In this document: piece after piece, positions 34,701 through 43,160 of the stretch | Layout of the letters: every line of letters starts with the position of its first letter | How positions within the stretch are numbered: the first letter of the stretch is position 1 | DNA from: Lachnospiraceae bacterium | GTDB lineage: Bacteria > Bacillota > Clostridia > Lachnospirales > Lachnospiraceae | DNA length: 64,000 nt | Assembly: GCA_017453065.1 (NCBI GenBank) | Contig: JAFTKW010000001.1 | Coordinates: forward strand, 1-64,000 | Direction: 5' to 3' | Position numbers and translations under genes: made by a program | The notes under the pieces: generated by a model | What the model saw: only the letters and a program-made list of their open reading frames with translations | What the model was told of the DNA's origin: nothing | Database searches by the model: none

Positions 34701-35542
34701 TGCGGATTTACAATTTCCATTCTAGCCTCGTAGGACACCACAGTCTGCACTTTCTTCGCCTGTCCCAAGTTTGTCTGCTGCCCAGAAACCGTTTCCTGTC
34801 CATCCTTCTGTCCCCGCACCTCCAGTGCTTCAGTTTGTTCTAACACCCAAGGTGTCACAGCTGCAGGATTTGCTTCTGTAATTCCCTTGTATTCGCCCTT
34901 GGCCTTGGCCACAACCTGTCCATCCTTTTTCAAAACGAACACAGGACACATGCCGTCATCTTGCGTGTCACTTGCCACGCCATCATCCAGTGTTGCCACA
35001 GCGTTTGCCAAAGCCACTTCTGCGCTCAGCACTACATTCCATTTGCCCTGTAAGTCGCTTTCCTCCAAAGGCTTTGCAGAAACATAAAGAGAGTCGCTGA
35101 CCAGATGCATTTCTGGCACGACTCTTAAATAAACATCTCTATAAATACCCGCTCCGCTGTACCATCTAGTGTTTGGACTTCTGTGCGCAATGCCAACCAG
35201 AATTTCCTCTTCCCCACCGGTAAGATATGGCGTAATATCCACCTCAAAAGAGGAATATCCGTACTTCCACTGAAAGGCCTCCTGTCCATTGACATAGATA
35301 GTGCTATCCATATACACACCCTCAAAATAAAGGTAAACGCGCTCCCCTGGCTTTCTATCAATATGTGCCAGTTTGCGATACCAGCCCTGGGCATCCTCAT
35401 ACAGATTGGCAGTATCGTAAATCAAAAAATCATGAGGGATTTCTACAGGCTTAAAGTCTGCCAAATGACTTCTCATTTCCTTCAGGTCCGTATCAACTCC
35501 CATCTTCAAAAAGGTCCAATTGTTGTTAAAAATCTTACGCAT
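31742..35542 (-). CDS. GH2 beta-galactosidase-like, 1266 residues
   Basis: A large cytoplasmic family 2 glycoside hydrolase. Order: sugar-binding jelly roll (~1-145), Ig-like domain (~150-330), TIM barrel (~335-620) with acid/base E454 in MWSIGNEIYDTH and nucleophile E533 in VIYGSETAS, then a DUF4982-like and further Ig-like domains, and a C-terminal beta domain. Against its paralogue at 51684 it has polar, Gln-rich insertions near residues 190-265 and near 850-890. No signal peptide. It probably cuts beta-galactosides or related linkages on imported oligosaccharides. Confidence 0.88.
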   Translation of the reverse strand: MRKIFNNNWTFLKMGVDTDLKEMRSHLADFKPVEIPHDFLIYDTANLYEDAQGWYRKLAHIDRKPGERVYLYFEGVYMDSTIYVNGQEAFQWKYGYSSFEVDITPYLTGGEEEILVGIAHRSPNTRWYSGAGIYRDVYLRVVPEMHLVSDSLYVSAKPLEESDLQGKWNVVLSAEVALANAVATLDDGVASDTQDDGMCPVFVLKKDGQVVAKAKGEYKGITEANPAAVTPWVLEQTEALEVRGQKDGQETVSGQQTNLGQAKKVQTVVSYEARMEIVNPQLWTLEEPTLYEVEVVLGDDIGNAKVARDDATLPVCFDFLRTRIGFKTTTFSTTEGFFLNGKWLKLHGACEHHDLGSLGAAYRSDAMRRKIATLKEMGVNALRTTHNMPASNLMDLADEMGMLVVSEAFDMWEMPKTTYDYARFFKEWAPSDVASWVRRDRNHASLIMWSIGNEIYDTHFHERGLEVTANLKAWVESNDPRGNAPVTIGSNFLPWENTQKCVDLLKLAGYNYLEKIYDEHHEKYKDWVIYGSETASVVHSRGIYHFPLNKLLLADDDEQCSALGNSTTSWGAESVEKCITDDRDAAYCMGQFIWTGFDYIGEPTPYKTKNSYYGQIDTAGFPKDAFYTFQAEWTDYKVKPMVHIFPYWDFNEGQLIDVRVCSNCPKVELFWNGNSLGVREIDHVKGKQLIQNWQLNYEKGSLLAIAYDEHGTELAREERSSFTDTASLHVSVDRESMPADGRSLAFVTIEARDEAGRVVENASDYVTVQVSGAGRLLGIDNGDSTDYDSYKGTKRKLFSGKLLAIVAAGKEAGEICVKVKRDIGKCKAQGAQEVCGQEQVGVVKCSDMQDEQVMTIKVNELDAPLYMPDGTWIDMEEVPVCEANTDTLCPYDAPWIRKIDIVSEKALSFDGETKEIKVKAITYPKYANQDVIWSAVTYAGIASPIAKVESLGKDAEGNECALVTAKADGEFMLRCSTDNGTGKIKLISQIECKAAGLGKPFLDPYEFVTGGLCNCSVGDIGNGNEKGVSSGHERSEIGFVDVDFGEFGSDEITIPIFALDAKPYRIEIWEGMTADPGSEKLADVIYQKPSIWAVYQPETYKLSRRMKGLTTLCLVFYAKVHVKGFVFSRPVKGLQKLTGGDLTHIYGDSFKLDGESILGIGNNVAIEYADMDFGSEGVSRVTISGRTPLDTNTIHLRFTKDGQTKVQIVEFAKAYEWTEQTFHLNVFEGQDAKADEDVQLLKGDGWKLELVYLPGSNFDFGWMQFH

Positions 35543-35571
35543 ATCACAACCCCCAAGCTATTTCTTCCTAG

Positions 35572-35596
35572 ACTCAAAAGCCCCGAACTTTTGAGT
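35572..35596 (-). terminator. hairpin after the TPR lipoprotein gene
   Basis: A perfect 9-bp stem ACTCAAAAG / CTTTTGAGT with a 7-base loop between the TPR lipoprotein stop and the GH2 start. No T-run follows, so it may be a weak terminator or processing site. Confidence 0.45.
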
Positions 35597-35608
35597 TCAT
35601 ATTCTTAG

Positions 35609-36664
35609 TTATCTCGTAGACAAAAATTCATACTCTCTCAGTGCCGCCTCATCATCTGGATAGGTCTGCAGATAACTATTAAGCAACGCCGTTGCCTGCG
35701 TATACTGACCCAAATGCTCGTAAGCCACCACTTCATTGAATTTCAAGGTTTGCATCATACCATTGTCTGGAATCTGCATTGCAGACTGGAATGCAGAAAG
35801 AGCCAGGTCATAGCTTCCCTGCTGCAGATAGCAAAGCCCCAGCTGATTGTACAGAGCTGCATTGCCTTCATGAGACTTCAAATAACTGGTATAAACATTG
35901 GTAATCGCATAGTTGTAATCACCTGTAGCCTCGTAAGACAGTCCTAAATAAAGATACACTTCCGCCTCTCTTTTCCCGCCCTTGGCTTCCTCCAACGCCG
36001 CACAGGCCTGATAATAATCGCCCAAATAATAGTAAATCATACCCTTATCATAGGCTGACATTTCTTTTTCCCTGGACTTAAGGGCAAAGGTTAAATACTC
36101 CTGTCCCTCTGCGGATTTGCCGTGGGCTGCCAGCACCTGATAAATTTGAATCAGCATGTCATAATTTTGGGGTTCCAATTTTAAAGCAGTCTCAAAATCT
36201 GCAATCGCAAGGGCTTCCATCCCAAGCAAAAGCCTTGCATTACCTCTTAGGAAAAAGGCCTGCGTCTCGTCTTGTTTCAAATTGATGATGGCAGTATAAA
36301 TAGCCTCTGCCTCCGCTGGCTTGCCAAGTTTACAGTAAGCTGCTGCCAAATAATAATTCACGTCGTAATCCATCTCTTCCACGACACCGTCACTGTAGGA
36401 TAGACACTCCAAAAAGTAATTCACAGCACTTTCATAATCCGTTAACCCCATACTTGCAATTCCCATACCTCTGGAAATCAGCCTCGGGCTCTCTCCTTTG
36501 TCCTTTGCCATCTGGAAGCTTTCTATCGCAGAAGGATAGTTCATCGCCGCAATCGCTTCCATACCAGCATCTATATTGGCCCTGCCTGCATTATTCCCAC
36601 ATCCAGCCAAGAAAAAGGCACTCATAATTCCTAATAAAAACGCCTTAATACGTCTATTTTTCAT
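35609..36664 (-). CDS. TPR-repeat lipoprotein
   Basis: A 351-residue lipoprotein with lipobox FLAGC at the end of the signal peptide. The rest is a chain of about eight to nine TPR units (for example DALSAFQSAMQIP, AIADFETALKLEPQNYDM). It would sit on the outer face of the membrane as a binding scaffold. ATG 36664 has GGAGA six bases upstream, while the first ATG at 36670 is too close to it. It shares a divergent promoter region with the Gx transporter gene. Partner unknown. Confidence 0.82.
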   Translation of the reverse strand: MKNRRIKAFLLGIMSAFFLAGCGNNAGRANIDAGMEAIAAMNYPSAIESFQMAKDKGESPRLISRGMGIASMGLTDYESAVNYFLECLSYSDGVVEEMDYDVNYYLAAAYCKLGKPAEAEAIYTAIINLKQDETQAFFLRGNARLLLGMEALAIADFETALKLEPQNYDMLIQIYQVLAAHGKSAEGQEYLTFALKSREKEMSAYDKGMIYYYLGDYYQACAALEEAKGGKREAEVYLYLGLSYEATGDYNYAITNVYTSYLKSHEGNAALYNQLGLCYLQQGSYDLALSAFQSAMQIPDNGMMQTLKFNEVVAYEHLGQYTQATALLNSYLQTYPDDEAALREYEFLSTR

Positions 36665-36780
36665 ATTCATTCTCCATCAAATAAAGCCTGATACATTTGT
36701 ATATGCACACCAATATAAGTATACCAACTATTCCCCTTTTCAACAATGCTATTTTCGTCAGTTTTCTACACTTTTCTATC

Positions 36781-36809
36781 TTGTACAAAAATATATTTAT
36801 TGCTATGAT
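36781..36809 (+). promoter_or_regulatory. promoter of the Gx transporter gene
   Basis: TTGTAC, a 17-base spacer, then TATGAT, about 70 bases before the start at 36879. Confidence 0.55.
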
Positions 36810-36878
36810 TTTGGTAGGTTCTACATGAAATGCAGACCTTATGATTGCAAAAACAGCACCAAACAAAAAAGGACTATT

Positions 36879-37400
36879 ATGAAAACCTCACGCATGACTC
36901 ATCTGGCCCTGCTAACTGCCATGGCATTGATTCTCACATTGGTTGAATCTGCTCTGCCCCCATTGGCACCTATTCCAGGCATCAAGCTAGGGCTGGCAAA
37001 CATCATCACATTGATTGCACTGTATTTTATGACACCAGCAGACGCATTTGTAATTATGCTGGTGCGTATTTTACTTGCTTCCCTATTTGCAGGGCAGGCT
37101 ATGTCTATGATGTACAGTTTTGCGGGAGGGCTTTTTTGTTTTGCTGCCATGCTTTTAACCAAAAAACTGCTCTCAGAGCGTTTTATCATCCTGACCAGTA
37201 TGGTTGGCGCTATCTTTCACAACGTGGGACAAATTCTAATTGCATACCTGCTCACGAAGACGACAGGCATCTTTCTCTATTTTCCTATCTTGCTATTAAG
37301 CGGACTGATTACAGGCCTCTTCACAGGGCTGTGTGCTTTCTATGCAAGCAAGCCCCTTCGCCGAATTCCAAGCCATCATCCTCACGACTTCAAAAAGTAA
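36879..37400 (+). CDS. Gx transporter (heptaprenyl diphosphate synthase component I family)
   Basis: A 173-residue integral membrane protein with about five or six segments. MTHLALLTAMALILTLVESA, PGIKLGLANIITLIALYF and SLFAGQAMSMMYSFAGGL match the Hpre_diP_synt_I/Gx transporter family, thought to be ECF-type substrate-binding subunits rather than true synthase parts. ATG 36879 follows AAGGA by five bases; the long upstream extension overlaps the divergent gene and is not used. TrkA lies 84 bases downstream. Confidence 0.82.
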   Translation: MKTSRMTHLALLTAMALILTLVESALPPLAPIPGIKLGLANIITLIALYFMTPADAFVIMLVRILLASLFAGQAMSMMYSFAGGLFCFAAMLLTKKLLSERFIILTSMVGAIFHNVGQILIAYLLTKTTGIFLYFPILLLSGLITGLFTGLCAFYASKPLRRIPSHHPHDFKK

Positions 37401-37484
37401 TAAAACACTACTCTTTTTCGCATCAAAGTGATATACTATTTCTGTATTGTTTTTATTCCATTGGAAAGGAATTGGTATATTAAC

Positions 37485-38843
37485 ATGAAGATTATTATCG
37501 TAGGTTGCGGCAAAGTAGGCTACGCCTTGGCAGAACTTCTCTCTGCAGAGGGACATGATATCACTGCCATCGACCAACGTGCAGACAAGTTGTCTATCGT
37601 TTCTGGTGCTTTTGATCTTATCGGCATAAACGGCAATGGTACCAGTTTTGAAACTCTAAAGGAGGCTGGCATTGCAACCGCAGATTTGCTGATTGCAGTC
37701 ACTGGTTCCGACGAACACAACCTTCTGTGCTGTATGGTTGCCAAGAAAACTGGCAACTGCAAGACAATTGCCAGAGTCCGCAATCCTATTTATCACAATG
37801 AAATTGAATTTCTACGCAATGAATTCGGCATTGCGAGCATCATAAACCCTGACGCTGCAGCTGCGCAGGAAATTTCCCAGATTGTACGTTTCCCATTTGC
37901 GCTTAAGGTGGACACCTTTGCCAAAGGCCATATACACCTGGTACACTTTCGCGTAGAATCTGATTCCGTGCTTGCAGGCCTGACCCTGCAAGAAATCCGC
38001 TATCAGTTCAAGCATCCTATGCTGGTTTGCACTGTTGCAAGAGGCAAAGAAATATTTATCCCTAAAGGAAATTTCAAAATTGAAGCTGGAGATGTTATCG
38101 GTGTAGTTGCAGAGCGAGGCAAAATGAACACCTATTTCAAACAATTGTCTCTCTCCACCTCTAAGGCCAAAAATGTCATGATATTAGGTGGTGGCAATAC
38201 AGCCTACTATCTGGCAAAAATGCTTCTTAAGATTGGAGTAAATATCAAAATTATTGAAGAAAGCAAGACCCGCTGCGAGCAGCTGTGCGAAGAACTTCCA
38301 CAGGCTACTATTATCTGCGGTGATGCTACGGACGAGGGACTACTTATTCAGGAAGGTCTGAAGGAAGCCGAAGCTTTGGTAGCCCTTCTAGATATGGATG
38401 AGGAAAATATTTTGGTTTCCCTTTATAGTCACAGCGTATCTTCCGCTACCACTATCACCAGAGTCAATCGTGTCAACTTCAACGACATTGTAAACGCCAT
38501 GAATCTGGACAGCATTCTTTATCCTAGATTGATTACAGCTGACCATATCACCAAATTTGTTCGCTCTGAAAAAGGATCCATGAACAATGATGTAGAGAGT
38601 TTCTATTCCTTGGCTGATGGGCAAGCGGAAGTACTGGAATTTAGTATCAAAGAGGAGTCGGATATAACAGGCATCAGCCTTTTCAAACTTCCTATCAAGC
38701 CCAACACCCTGATTTCCTGCATCTATCGCAAAGGTAAGGTTATCATCCCTACTGGTCAGGATTCCATCCTCCCAGGAGATACCGTCGTAGTAGTATTAAA
38801 GGATTACAAGATTAGCAGTATTACAGAAATTCTAGAGAGGTAA
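37485..38843 (+). CDS. trkA: Trk potassium uptake regulatory protein TrkA
   Basis: A 452-residue NAD-binding gating protein with two RCK units. The first Rossmann motif is IIIVGCGKVGYALAELL, the second VMILGGGNTAYYLAKML; each is followed by a TrkA_C domain. It forms a cytoplasmic ring on TrkH and opens it in response to nucleotides. The stop is six bases before trkH, so the two make an operon. ATG 37485 begins the family's standard N-terminus. Confidence 0.93.
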   Translation: MKIIIVGCGKVGYALAELLSAEGHDITAIDQRADKLSIVSGAFDLIGINGNGTSFETLKEAGIATADLLIAVTGSDEHNLLCCMVAKKTGNCKTIARVRNPIYHNEIEFLRNEFGIASIINPDAAAAQEISQIVRFPFALKVDTFAKGHIHLVHFRVESDSVLAGLTLQEIRYQFKHPMLVCTVARGKEIFIPKGNFKIEAGDVIGVVAERGKMNTYFKQLSLSTSKAKNVMILGGGNTAYYLAKMLLKIGVNIKIIEESKTRCEQLCEELPQATIICGDATDEGLLIQEGLKEAEALVALLDMDEENILVSLYSHSVSSATTITRVNRVNFNDIVNAMNLDSILYPRLITADHITKFVRSEKGSMNNDVESFYSLADGQAEVLEFSIKEESDITGISLFKLPIKPNTLISCIYRKGKVIIPTGQDSILPGDTVVVVLKDYKISSITEILER

Positions 38844-38849
38844 TAAGCC

Positions 38850-40289
38850 ATGAATTTTTCCACTATTCGATATATCATAGGCTGGATACTTCGATTCGAA
38901 TCCTTCTTTATGCTTCTTCCTGCATTGGTAGGTTTCCTCTATCAGGAAAAAGCTGGATTTGCATATTTGTTTGTAGCTATGGCATGTTTCCTGTTAAGTT
39001 ATCTTCTAACAGCCAAAAAGCCCGCAAGCAAAGAACTATATCTCAAAGATGGTTTTATCGTTGTTGCCCTTGGTTGGATTGTCATGTCCCTTTTTGGTGC
39101 ATTGCCCTTTACACTTTCTGGAGACATCCCATCCTATGTAGATGCTCTATTTGAAGCTGTTTCTGGTTTTACCACCACAGGTGCCAGCATCCTAGCTGAT
39201 GTAGAGTCCATTTCCCACGCTAGCCTGATTTGGCGCAGTTTTTCTCACTGGATTGGGGGTATGGGCGTATTTGTCTTTATCATGGCAGTTCTTCCACTGT
39301 TCGGTGGTTCTACCATGAACATGATGAAAGCAGAAAGTACAGGCCCTTCCGTGGACAAATTGGTTCCAAGAGTCAAAAACACAGCCAAGATTCTCTATGG
39401 GATTTACATCTTTATGACTATACTGCAGACAGTGATTTTAGTACTCCTTGACATGCCACTGTTTGAAGCTATGTGTACTAGTTTTGGCACCACTGGCACA
39501 GGCGGATTTGGATTCAAAAATGATAGTTTTGCCTCCTTCTCCCCTGCCATTCAATTGACTGTTGCTGTATTTATGATTCTCAGTGGTGTCAACTATAGCA
39601 TGTATTTTTTGATTCTGAGACGCAAAATCAAGCAAGCCTTTTCTTTAGAAGAGGTTTGGTGGTACTTCGGCATCATTGGCGTGGCAACCCTACTTATCTT
39701 TATGAAGATTAAGGATTTGTATCCCACCCTTGAAGAAGGCCTTAGACACTCCATCTTCCAGGTGGGTGCTATCATTACCAGTACCGGTTATGCCACTACT
39801 GATTACAATCTTTGGCCGCCATTTGCCAGCATGTGCCTGATTGTCCTAATGTTCATCGGCGCCTGCGCAGGTAGTACTGGTGGTGGAATCAAGGTTTCCA
39901 GAATCATCATTTTGGCGAAATCAATCAAAAAAGAGATTTCCAGCATTGCTCATCCTCAAGAGGTTAGCAAAATTCGTTTAAATGGACATCCTGTGTCCCA
40001 CGAAGTCATTCGTTCCACCAATGTATTTCTATCCATCTATCTACTCCTACTCATAGGAACTACCCTTTTGATTAGTATCGATGGGCAGAACTTTACCACC
40101 AACTTTACCGCTGTTGTAGCTACCTTAAACAACACTGGTCCAGGTCTGGACATGGTGGGACCTACAGGAAACTTTGGATTCTTCTCGAACCTCTCAAAGT
40201 TAGTGCTGATTTTTAATATGTTGGCAGGACGTTTGGAACTATTCCCAATTCTTCTTCTGTTGTTCCCTGTATCCTACCGCAAACATTAA
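38850..40289 (+). CDS. trkH: Trk potassium uptake channel subunit TrkH
   Basis: A 479-residue membrane channel of the TrkH/KtrB superfamily. The four membrane-pore-membrane repeats show selectivity-filter glycines in SGFTTTGAS, FGTTGTGGFG, ITSTGYATTD and NNTGPGL. It imports K+ under TrkA control. The ribosome site GAGAGGT lies at the end of trkA. A bidirectional terminator follows. Confidence 0.93.
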   Translation: MNFSTIRYIIGWILRFESFFMLLPALVGFLYQEKAGFAYLFVAMACFLLSYLLTAKKPASKELYLKDGFIVVALGWIVMSLFGALPFTLSGDIPSYVDALFEAVSGFTTTGASILADVESISHASLIWRSFSHWIGGMGVFVFIMAVLPLFGGSTMNMMKAESTGPSVDKLVPRVKNTAKILYGIYIFMTILQTVILVLLDMPLFEAMCTSFGTTGTGGFGFKNDSFASFSPAIQLTVAVFMILSGVNYSMYFLILRRKIKQAFSLEEVWWYFGIIGVATLLIFMKIKDLYPTLEEGLRHSIFQVGAIITSTGYATTDYNLWPPFASMCLIVLMFIGACAGSTGGGIKVSRIIILAKSIKKEISSIAHPQEVSKIRLNGHPVSHEVIRSTNVFLSIYLLLLIGTTLLISIDGQNFTTNFTAVVATLNNTGPGLDMVGPTGNFGFFSNLSKLVLIFNMLAGRLELFPILLLLFPVSYRKH

Positions 40290-40299
40290 AAACATTCAA

Positions 40300-40343
40300 A
40301 AAGCCAGGCTTTATCTTATTGATAAAGTCTGGCTTCTTTTTTA
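40300..40343. terminator. bidirectional terminator
   Basis: AAGCCAGGCTTTATC and GATAAAGTCTGGCTT pair over 15 positions (one mismatch), followed by CTTTTTT on the plus strand and A/T-rich sequence on the minus strand. It separates converging trkH and the GTPase-nuclease gene. Confidence 0.88.
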
Positions 40344-42989
40344 TTCATCACCCAAAATATCATCGGGTAGCACATCGCCTAGTAAGTTGCGACCTTTTTC
40401 CTGTCTCTCCAAGTAGTCTGCTCTAAGGGTCTGCTCCATAGCCTTGACCTCCGCCTCCAAGTCTCTGGCAGAAAGAAGCTTGCATCCCTGTCCACGAATG
40501 ATGATTTGCTCTAAGCCATCCGAGGTTGCCACCGTCACGTCATACTTCGATCCATGCTCATGGGCGAATTTCTCAATGTACTGATCTGCCGTTTCCGCTT
40601 CCTTTGTGTAGACTATATGGATATTGTGATAGTTAAGTATTTCTGTGTCATGCCCCTTTACTCGGTAGGCATCAAATACTAGGATAACTTCACATTTTTT
40701 CATCCCCTGATAATTACAGAGAATATCCTGCAGTCTGCCTCTGGCTCCATCTATGGTGGTTTCCGCCAGAGCCTTTAATTCCTCCCATGCAAAGATGATA
40801 TTGTAACCATCCACCAAAAGATAAGCATCTTTTTTCACAGAAGGCTTGTAACTTCTGGTCTCTGGGTATTGACTCACTGTAGCGGCTTTCTTTCGAAGCC
40901 ATTTGTTACTGCGATCCTGCCTACGATTGGCATTGGAGGCTCGTTCAATGATTTGGTCAATTTCCTCTGTTCCAAGCGCCATATCAATAGCAGAGACTAC
41001 ACTAGTCAATTCGCCCTTTCTTCGAGCCTCAAGTGCCGCTTCTTCAAAGGCTTCCTCTTTGCTCTTTCCAAAATAGCTCTCCAAATGCATGTACTCTGGA
41101 ACTTCATACCAAGGAACCACAAAGCCTGCTCCATGAGCACAAAAAACGGAACCGGTTGGATTTCGCATATCTCTCTCCGGATCATAACCGCGCTGCTCTA
41201 TGATGGCTTCACTGTCTGTACATGGTTCGTATCCCTTTAATTGACAATTCAGCTGTCCCATACCCTTGGTGTAAGCCGCCAAGTCCTTTTGATAATTCTT
41301 CATGGTACGCACTGGTCCTTGCCCAGACAAAACAGCGCCACCCCGAGTCAACTGTGGTGCTCCAAAACTACATCCCATGCGCTCCAAGTCTGTCATTGCC
41401 CTCCCAATCATGCCTTCAGGCACTTCCAATGTATAAGAGTAAAAAGGCTCCAACAGAACACTTTCGGCCTGCATCAGCCCCTGCCTAACCGCTCGATAGG
41501 TTGCCTGCCTAAAGTCTCCACCCTCGGTATGCTTCTGGTGCGCTCTTCCAGCCACCAATGTAATCTTCATATCCGTTATGACTGAGCCAGTCAAAACGCC
41601 TCTATGAGCCCGTTCTTCCAAATGAGTCAAAATCAGTCTCTGCCAATTTCGCTCCAATTGGTCCTCGCTAACTCCACTGGCAAAGATAAGTCCGCTTCCT
41701 CTTTCTCCCGGTTCAAGGAGCAAATGCACCTCTGCATAATGTCTTAACGGTTCAAAATGTCCCACACCTTCCACGGTGTTTGCTATGGTCTCTTTGTAGA
41801 CAATTCGTCCATCTCCAAATTCTACATCCACGCCAAATCGTTCTTTGATGATACGTTGCAGAATCTCTATCTGTACCTCGCCCATGACTTTGACATGGAT
41901 TTCCTTTAATTCCTCTTCCCAAACAATCTGTAGGGCGGGTTCTTCCTCTTCCAATGCTCTCAGTTTAGGAAGCATCTGCAAAGGATCTATACCGTCCAAC
42001 AGAATTCTATAACTAAGGACAGGTTCCAATAGGGCTACGTTCTTTCCTTGCTCCGAACCTAATCCCTCTCCAATTTGTATCTGCGTAAGTCCAGTGGCTA
42101 CTACAATATCACCCGCATGGGCCACGTCCACCAGTTCATACTTTTCTCCCGAGTAAAGGCGAAGTTGATTGATTTTTTCCTCCCAGTCCTGCCCTTTCAT
42201 AAGGCTTCGCACGGCTAGTTCGCCACCTGTCACTTTAAGGTGCGTCAAACGGCTTCCCTGCACATCTCTGGTAATCTTAAACACCCTTGCTCCAAACTCA
42301 GTTGGATAATTCTTTGCCTTCGTGTATGTTTCAAGCCCCTTTAAAAACTCCTCTATCCCTTGTAGTTTCAATGCGCTACCGAAAAAGCATGGGAACACCT
42401 TGCGCTGTGCTATCAAGTCCACCACCGTATCGTGGGGTACTGTGCCTTCCTCCAAAAACTGGCTCAAAGCATCCTCATCACACATAGCCACATTCTCTGC
42501 AAATACCTCCTCATCCTGCATGCTAAAATCCACACAGTTCTCCGACAGTTGGCTTCGCAGTTCTTCCAGTATCTGCTGAGAATCTGTATCTGGCATATCC
42601 ATCTTGTTGACAAACAATATAGTAGGAACCTTATACTGCTTAAACAACTGCCATAACGTCTTGGTATGCCCCTGCACGCCTGCACTTCCGCTGATTACAA
42701 GAATTGCATAATCAAGTACTTGCAGAGTTCTCTCCATCTCCGCCGAAAAGTCTACATGCCCTGGAGTATCCAAAAGTGTAGCCTGTTTGTCTCCCAATGC
42801 AAAAACCGCCTGCTTGGAAAACACAGTGATACCTCTTTCTCTCTCTACCTGGAAATTATCCAAAAAAGCATCCTGGTTGTCCACTCTGCCCAGTTTACGA
42901 ATCGCACCTGTCTTATATAAAATTGCCTCTGAAAGTGTGGTCTTGCCCGCGTCAACATGGGCACAGACTCCCAGTACTATATTTCGCAT
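40341..42989 (-). CDS. TetM-like ribosomal GTPase fused to YacP/Rae1-type NYN nuclease
   Basis: An 882-residue fusion. Residues ~1-650 are a translational GTPase of the TetM/EF-G-like ribosomal protection group: G1 AHVDAGKTTLSE, G3 DTPGHVDF, G4 NKMD, then domains II-V. Residues ~721-855 are an NYN/PIN-like domain with the acidic set of YacP/Rae1: D727 in LLVDGYNII, D773 in VFDAY, D802 in AETADQYIEK and D824 in ATSDGLEQ. Rae1 of Bacillus subtilis cuts mRNA in the ribosomal A site. TetM itself is about 640 residues and lacks the nuclease. It probably docks on stalled ribosomes and cuts the message; tetracycline protection is possible but unproven. AGGGACG precedes the ATG. Confidence 0.85.
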   Translation of the reverse strand: MRNIVLGVCAHVDAGKTTLSEAILYKTGAIRKLGRVDNQDAFLDNFQVERERGITVFSKQAVFALGDKQATLLDTPGHVDFSAEMERTLQVLDYAILVISGSAGVQGHTKTLWQLFKQYKVPTILFVNKMDMPDTDSQQILEELRSQLSENCVDFSMQDEEVFAENVAMCDEDALSQFLEEGTVPHDTVVDLIAQRKVFPCFFGSALKLQGIEEFLKGLETYTKAKNYPTEFGARVFKITRDVQGSRLTHLKVTGGELAVRSLMKGQDWEEKINQLRLYSGEKYELVDVAHAGDIVVATGLTQIQIGEGLGSEQGKNVALLEPVLSYRILLDGIDPLQMLPKLRALEEEEPALQIVWEEELKEIHVKVMGEVQIEILQRIIKERFGVDVEFGDGRIVYKETIANTVEGVGHFEPLRHYAEVHLLLEPGERGSGLIFASGVSEDQLERNWQRLILTHLEERAHRGVLTGSVITDMKITLVAGRAHQKHTEGGDFRQATYRAVRQGLMQAESVLLEPFYSYTLEVPEGMIGRAMTDLERMGCSFGAPQLTRGGAVLSGQGPVRTMKNYQKDLAAYTKGMGQLNCQLKGYEPCTDSEAIIEQRGYDPERDMRNPTGSVFCAHGAGFVVPWYEVPEYMHLESYFGKSKEEAFEEAALEARRKGELTSVVSAIDMALGTEEIDQIIERASNANRRQDRSNKWLRKKAATVSQYPETRSYKPSVKKDAYLLVDGYNIIFAWEELKALAETTIDGARGRLQDILCNYQGMKKCEVILVFDAYRVKGHDTEILNYHNIHIVYTKEAETADQYIEKFAHEHGSKYDVTVATSDGLEQIIIRGQGCKLLSARDLEAEVKAMEQTLRADYLERQEKGRNLLGDVLPDDILGDE

Positions 42990-43100
42990 CTATCGTCCCT
43001 CTTTGTCGCTTTACTAACCGCTTTATTATATCATTTAAACCTGCAAGAAAAAAGAGCCTACTCCAACCGCAGCATAATATATTCACCTCAGCGCAAAAGA

Positions 43101-43139
43101 AAAGGTATAGTGACGGATTTCTCCATCACTATACCTTTA
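43101..43139 (-). terminator. terminator of the chemoreceptor gene
   Basis: AAAGGTATAGTGA and TCACTATACCTTT make a perfect 13-bp stem, followed on the minus strand by TCTTTTG. Confidence 0.8.
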
Positions 43140-43160
43140 TATTTTAAGGAACAAATGAAT

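Noticed and set aside
40341-42989. Simple tetracycline resistance gene
   Set aside because: The protein is about 240 residues longer than TetM, ends in a nuclease domain and sits in a housekeeping context.
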